The notes under the pieces were generated by a model. That model worked only from the letters and a program-made list of their open reading frames with translations. It searched no databases and had not been told where the DNA came from. Position numbers and translations under genes: made by a program. A stretch of 64,000 nucleotides of DNA, from positions 1-64,000 of the forward strand of contig NZ_VLLL01000012.1 in the NCBI RefSeq assembly GCF_007994225.1, given 5' to 3'. This document shows, piece after piece, positions 62,685-64,000 of this stretch; within the stretch, counting starts at the first letter, position 1; each line of letters opens with the position of its first letter. The DNA comes from Stackebrandtia albiflava. Lineage in GTDB: Bacteria; Actinomycetota; Actinomycetes; Mycobacteriales; Micromonosporaceae.

Positions 62685-64000
62685 TCATTCTCGCTGTCGT
62701 TGCGCCACAATGCTTACCGTGGACCCGTCCGCCCCGGCCGCGCCGTCGCGTTCAAGCCATCCCTTCCCTTCCGCGGCGATCCCCTCCAGCAGCCGCAACG
62801 CGTGAGCGAATCCCGAGGCGGCGAGATTTATCCTCTGCAAATCCTTCGGCTCATCGCCCGCGTCAGCGGTTAGCTCTTCGCTCTCGGTGACGGTGATGCC
62901 CCTAGCAGGTCCATTCATCAAGGTCAGCTTCATCGTGAGTCGCTTGCCCGAATCCGACTCCACCCGGACCGAGGAAACCGCCTCGAATCGATAGTTGTCG
63001 CGTTGTTCTCCGATGAACTTCGGCGCCCGGAAGTCTAGTTCTGAGGCGACCTCCCTGACGCCGTCCTCGGTGATGAGGAACAAGCGGAGCGCGTACTTGG
63101 AGAACCGCCACGGCCCACCGGATACCCGCGCCCGCGTCCGTCCCTTGGCCGGTCCCTGGAACACGGCGTGAGAGACGACATCTCGCCACGAGAGCCGGTA
63201 ATGCCGAAGAGCGTTGTCGATCAGGACCGTTCTGTCGCATTGCAGCCAGGTCTCCATCTCGTTCTCAGAGGGCCGGGTCGCGTCGAGTTTGGCCTTCCAA
63301 CGACGGTATTCCGCCAGTCTGTCGGCGTGGCGCCGTTCGCAATCCTCCATGTCCTCCGCCTCACGACGTTGTTCGCGAAGTATGAACTCCCACTTCCGCG
63401 CGGCATAGGTACCCGTGGCTGCGATCCCGATGATCGTCATCGCACCGGCCAGCGGTTCGATCCTCAACACCGACACCGCGACGACGACCGCACACGACAG
63501 AACGACGGAGAGACCCAACAGAGTGTGGACCCTGGTGGATAGTGCGATCCGATACCGTTCAAGATGCGCGTACAGTTCACCGTTCCGCCAACGGGTTCTG
63601 GCGTCGCGTGCCAGGTATCCGATCAACCACTTGACGCGTCCTACCGGGATGCCTGTCTCGCGGTATACACCGGCCACCTCCTTGCGGAGTCGGCCTCGGA
63701 TGTCGGCGATCTCATGAAGCCACGCCTCCACGCCCACACCATGGGGTCGATACTTCACGAAGTAGTGGTCGAACGCCACGCTCACCGCCTTGGCGAACCC
63801 GGTACCACGGAGGTGACCGATGGCCGTATGTCGTCGGTAATCCCGGTTCTCCGAATCGATACGACGAGCGCTATAGCACCATTCGAATCCATGACGCGCC
63901 CCGATGAAGCCGGCCACGACGGCACTCGGAAACGCGAAGAGCGGCAAGACGTCGGCGGTTCCGAGCGTCAACCAGCCCAGGTACGCGGCCAAGGCACCGA
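62685..64000 (-). CDS. Membrane hypothetical protein, N-terminus beyond right edge
   Basis: An open frame of about 439 residues that runs off the right edge; an in-frame TTG at 63992 is the first candidate start inside. Hydrophobic stretches occur at the very start (LGWLTLGTADVLPLFAFPSAVVAGFIGA) and centrally (LLGLSVVLSCAVVVAVSVLRI...AMTIIGIAATGTYAA). These are followed by a charged helical region (EQRREAEDMEDCERRHADRLAEYRRWKAKL) and a beta-type C-terminus. Codon use is less GC-extreme than in neighbours. It precedes the Hsp70-like gene by 13 bp. No family recognised. Confidence 0.7.
   Translation of the reverse strand, partial: GALAAYLGWLTLGTADVLPLFAFPSAVVAGFIGARHGFEWCYSARRIDSENRDYRRHTAIGHLRGTGFAKAVSVAFDHYFVKYRPHGVGVEAWLHEIADIRGRLRKEVAGVYRETGIPVGRVKWLIGYLARDARTRWRNGELYAHLERYRIALSTRVHTLLGLSVVLSCAVVVAVSVLRIEPLAGAMTIIGIAATGTYAARKWEFILREQRREAEDMEDCERRHADRLAEYRRWKAKLDATRPSENEMETWLQCDRTVLIDNALRHYRLSWRDVVSHAVFQGPAKGRTRARVSGGPWRFSKYALRLFLITEDGVREVASELDFRAPKFIGEQRDNYRFEAVSSVRVESDSGKRLTMKLTLMNGPARGITVTESEELTADAGDEPKDLQRINLAASGFAHALRLLEGIAAEGKGWLERDGAAGADGSTVSIVAQRQRE

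Overview
The window is high-GC DNA with dense, short-gap operons and frequent GTG starts, and it reads as an actinobacterial chromosome. Lineage markers include a SepH-type division protein, a DUF3027/DUF2530 pair, a mycothiol-dependent maleylpyruvate-isomerase-type enzyme, an XRE/DUF397 pair, futalosine-route menaquinone genes and a GlnR-type regulator. A mycelial or Glycomycetaceae/Streptomyces-like organism is likely, but that placement is inference. No tRNA, rRNA, insertion sequence or prophage was recognised.

Layout. 1-18 kb is mostly housekeeping: an acidic Ca-binding-type repeat protein cut by the left edge, DUF202 membrane proteins, an aldehyde dehydrogenase, pdxH divergent from a citrate synthase, two paralogous lipoproteins, serC, an RNA cyclic phosphodiesterase, an MFS exporter, sepH, and mqnB-mqnD. 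18-34 kb is mainly envelope and surface functions: a cold-shock protein, an LPXTG protein, a K+ channel, larE, a Tat esterase, a sulfatase, two secreted serine hydrolases, a Pip/YhgE-type permease with an atypical ABC ATPase, an L,D-transpeptidase, an XPB-type helicase and a membrane-anchored pentapeptide-repeat protein. 34.7-43.7 kb is a coherent muropeptide/amino-sugar recycling locus: a divergent MurR/RpiR regulator, then substrate-binding protein, two permeases, AnmK, a GNAT-serine hydrolase fusion and a fused double ABC ATPase. 43.7-46.5 kb holds two divergent type I-E-like CRISPR arrays (13 and 14 spacers) with near-identical mirrored leaders and no cas genes. 46.5-55.4 kb is accessory: small membrane proteins, a PD40 lipoprotein, an FGE-like protein, an M15-like peptidase, unknown gene pairs and the XRE/DUF397 module. 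55.5-64 kb has an amidase, an LmeA-like protein, a CdsA-like membrane protein, the GlnR-type regulator, and an Hsp70-like ATPase fused to a membrane domain with a membrane partner gene.

The most unusual signal is a repeated intergenic module found five times (near 1.5, 10.8, 25.3, 45.4 and 52.2 kb). Each copy has at least two DnaA-box-like 9-mers 17-18 bp apart, the promoter-proximal one 49-51 bp upstream of a TAGGCT-type -10. A -35-like hexamer lies 17-19 bp upstream of the -10, and a conserved ATG/GTG begins 6-9 bp downstream of it, as in a leaderless transcript. Four copies lie between convergent genes; the fifth points straight into a CRISPR leader.
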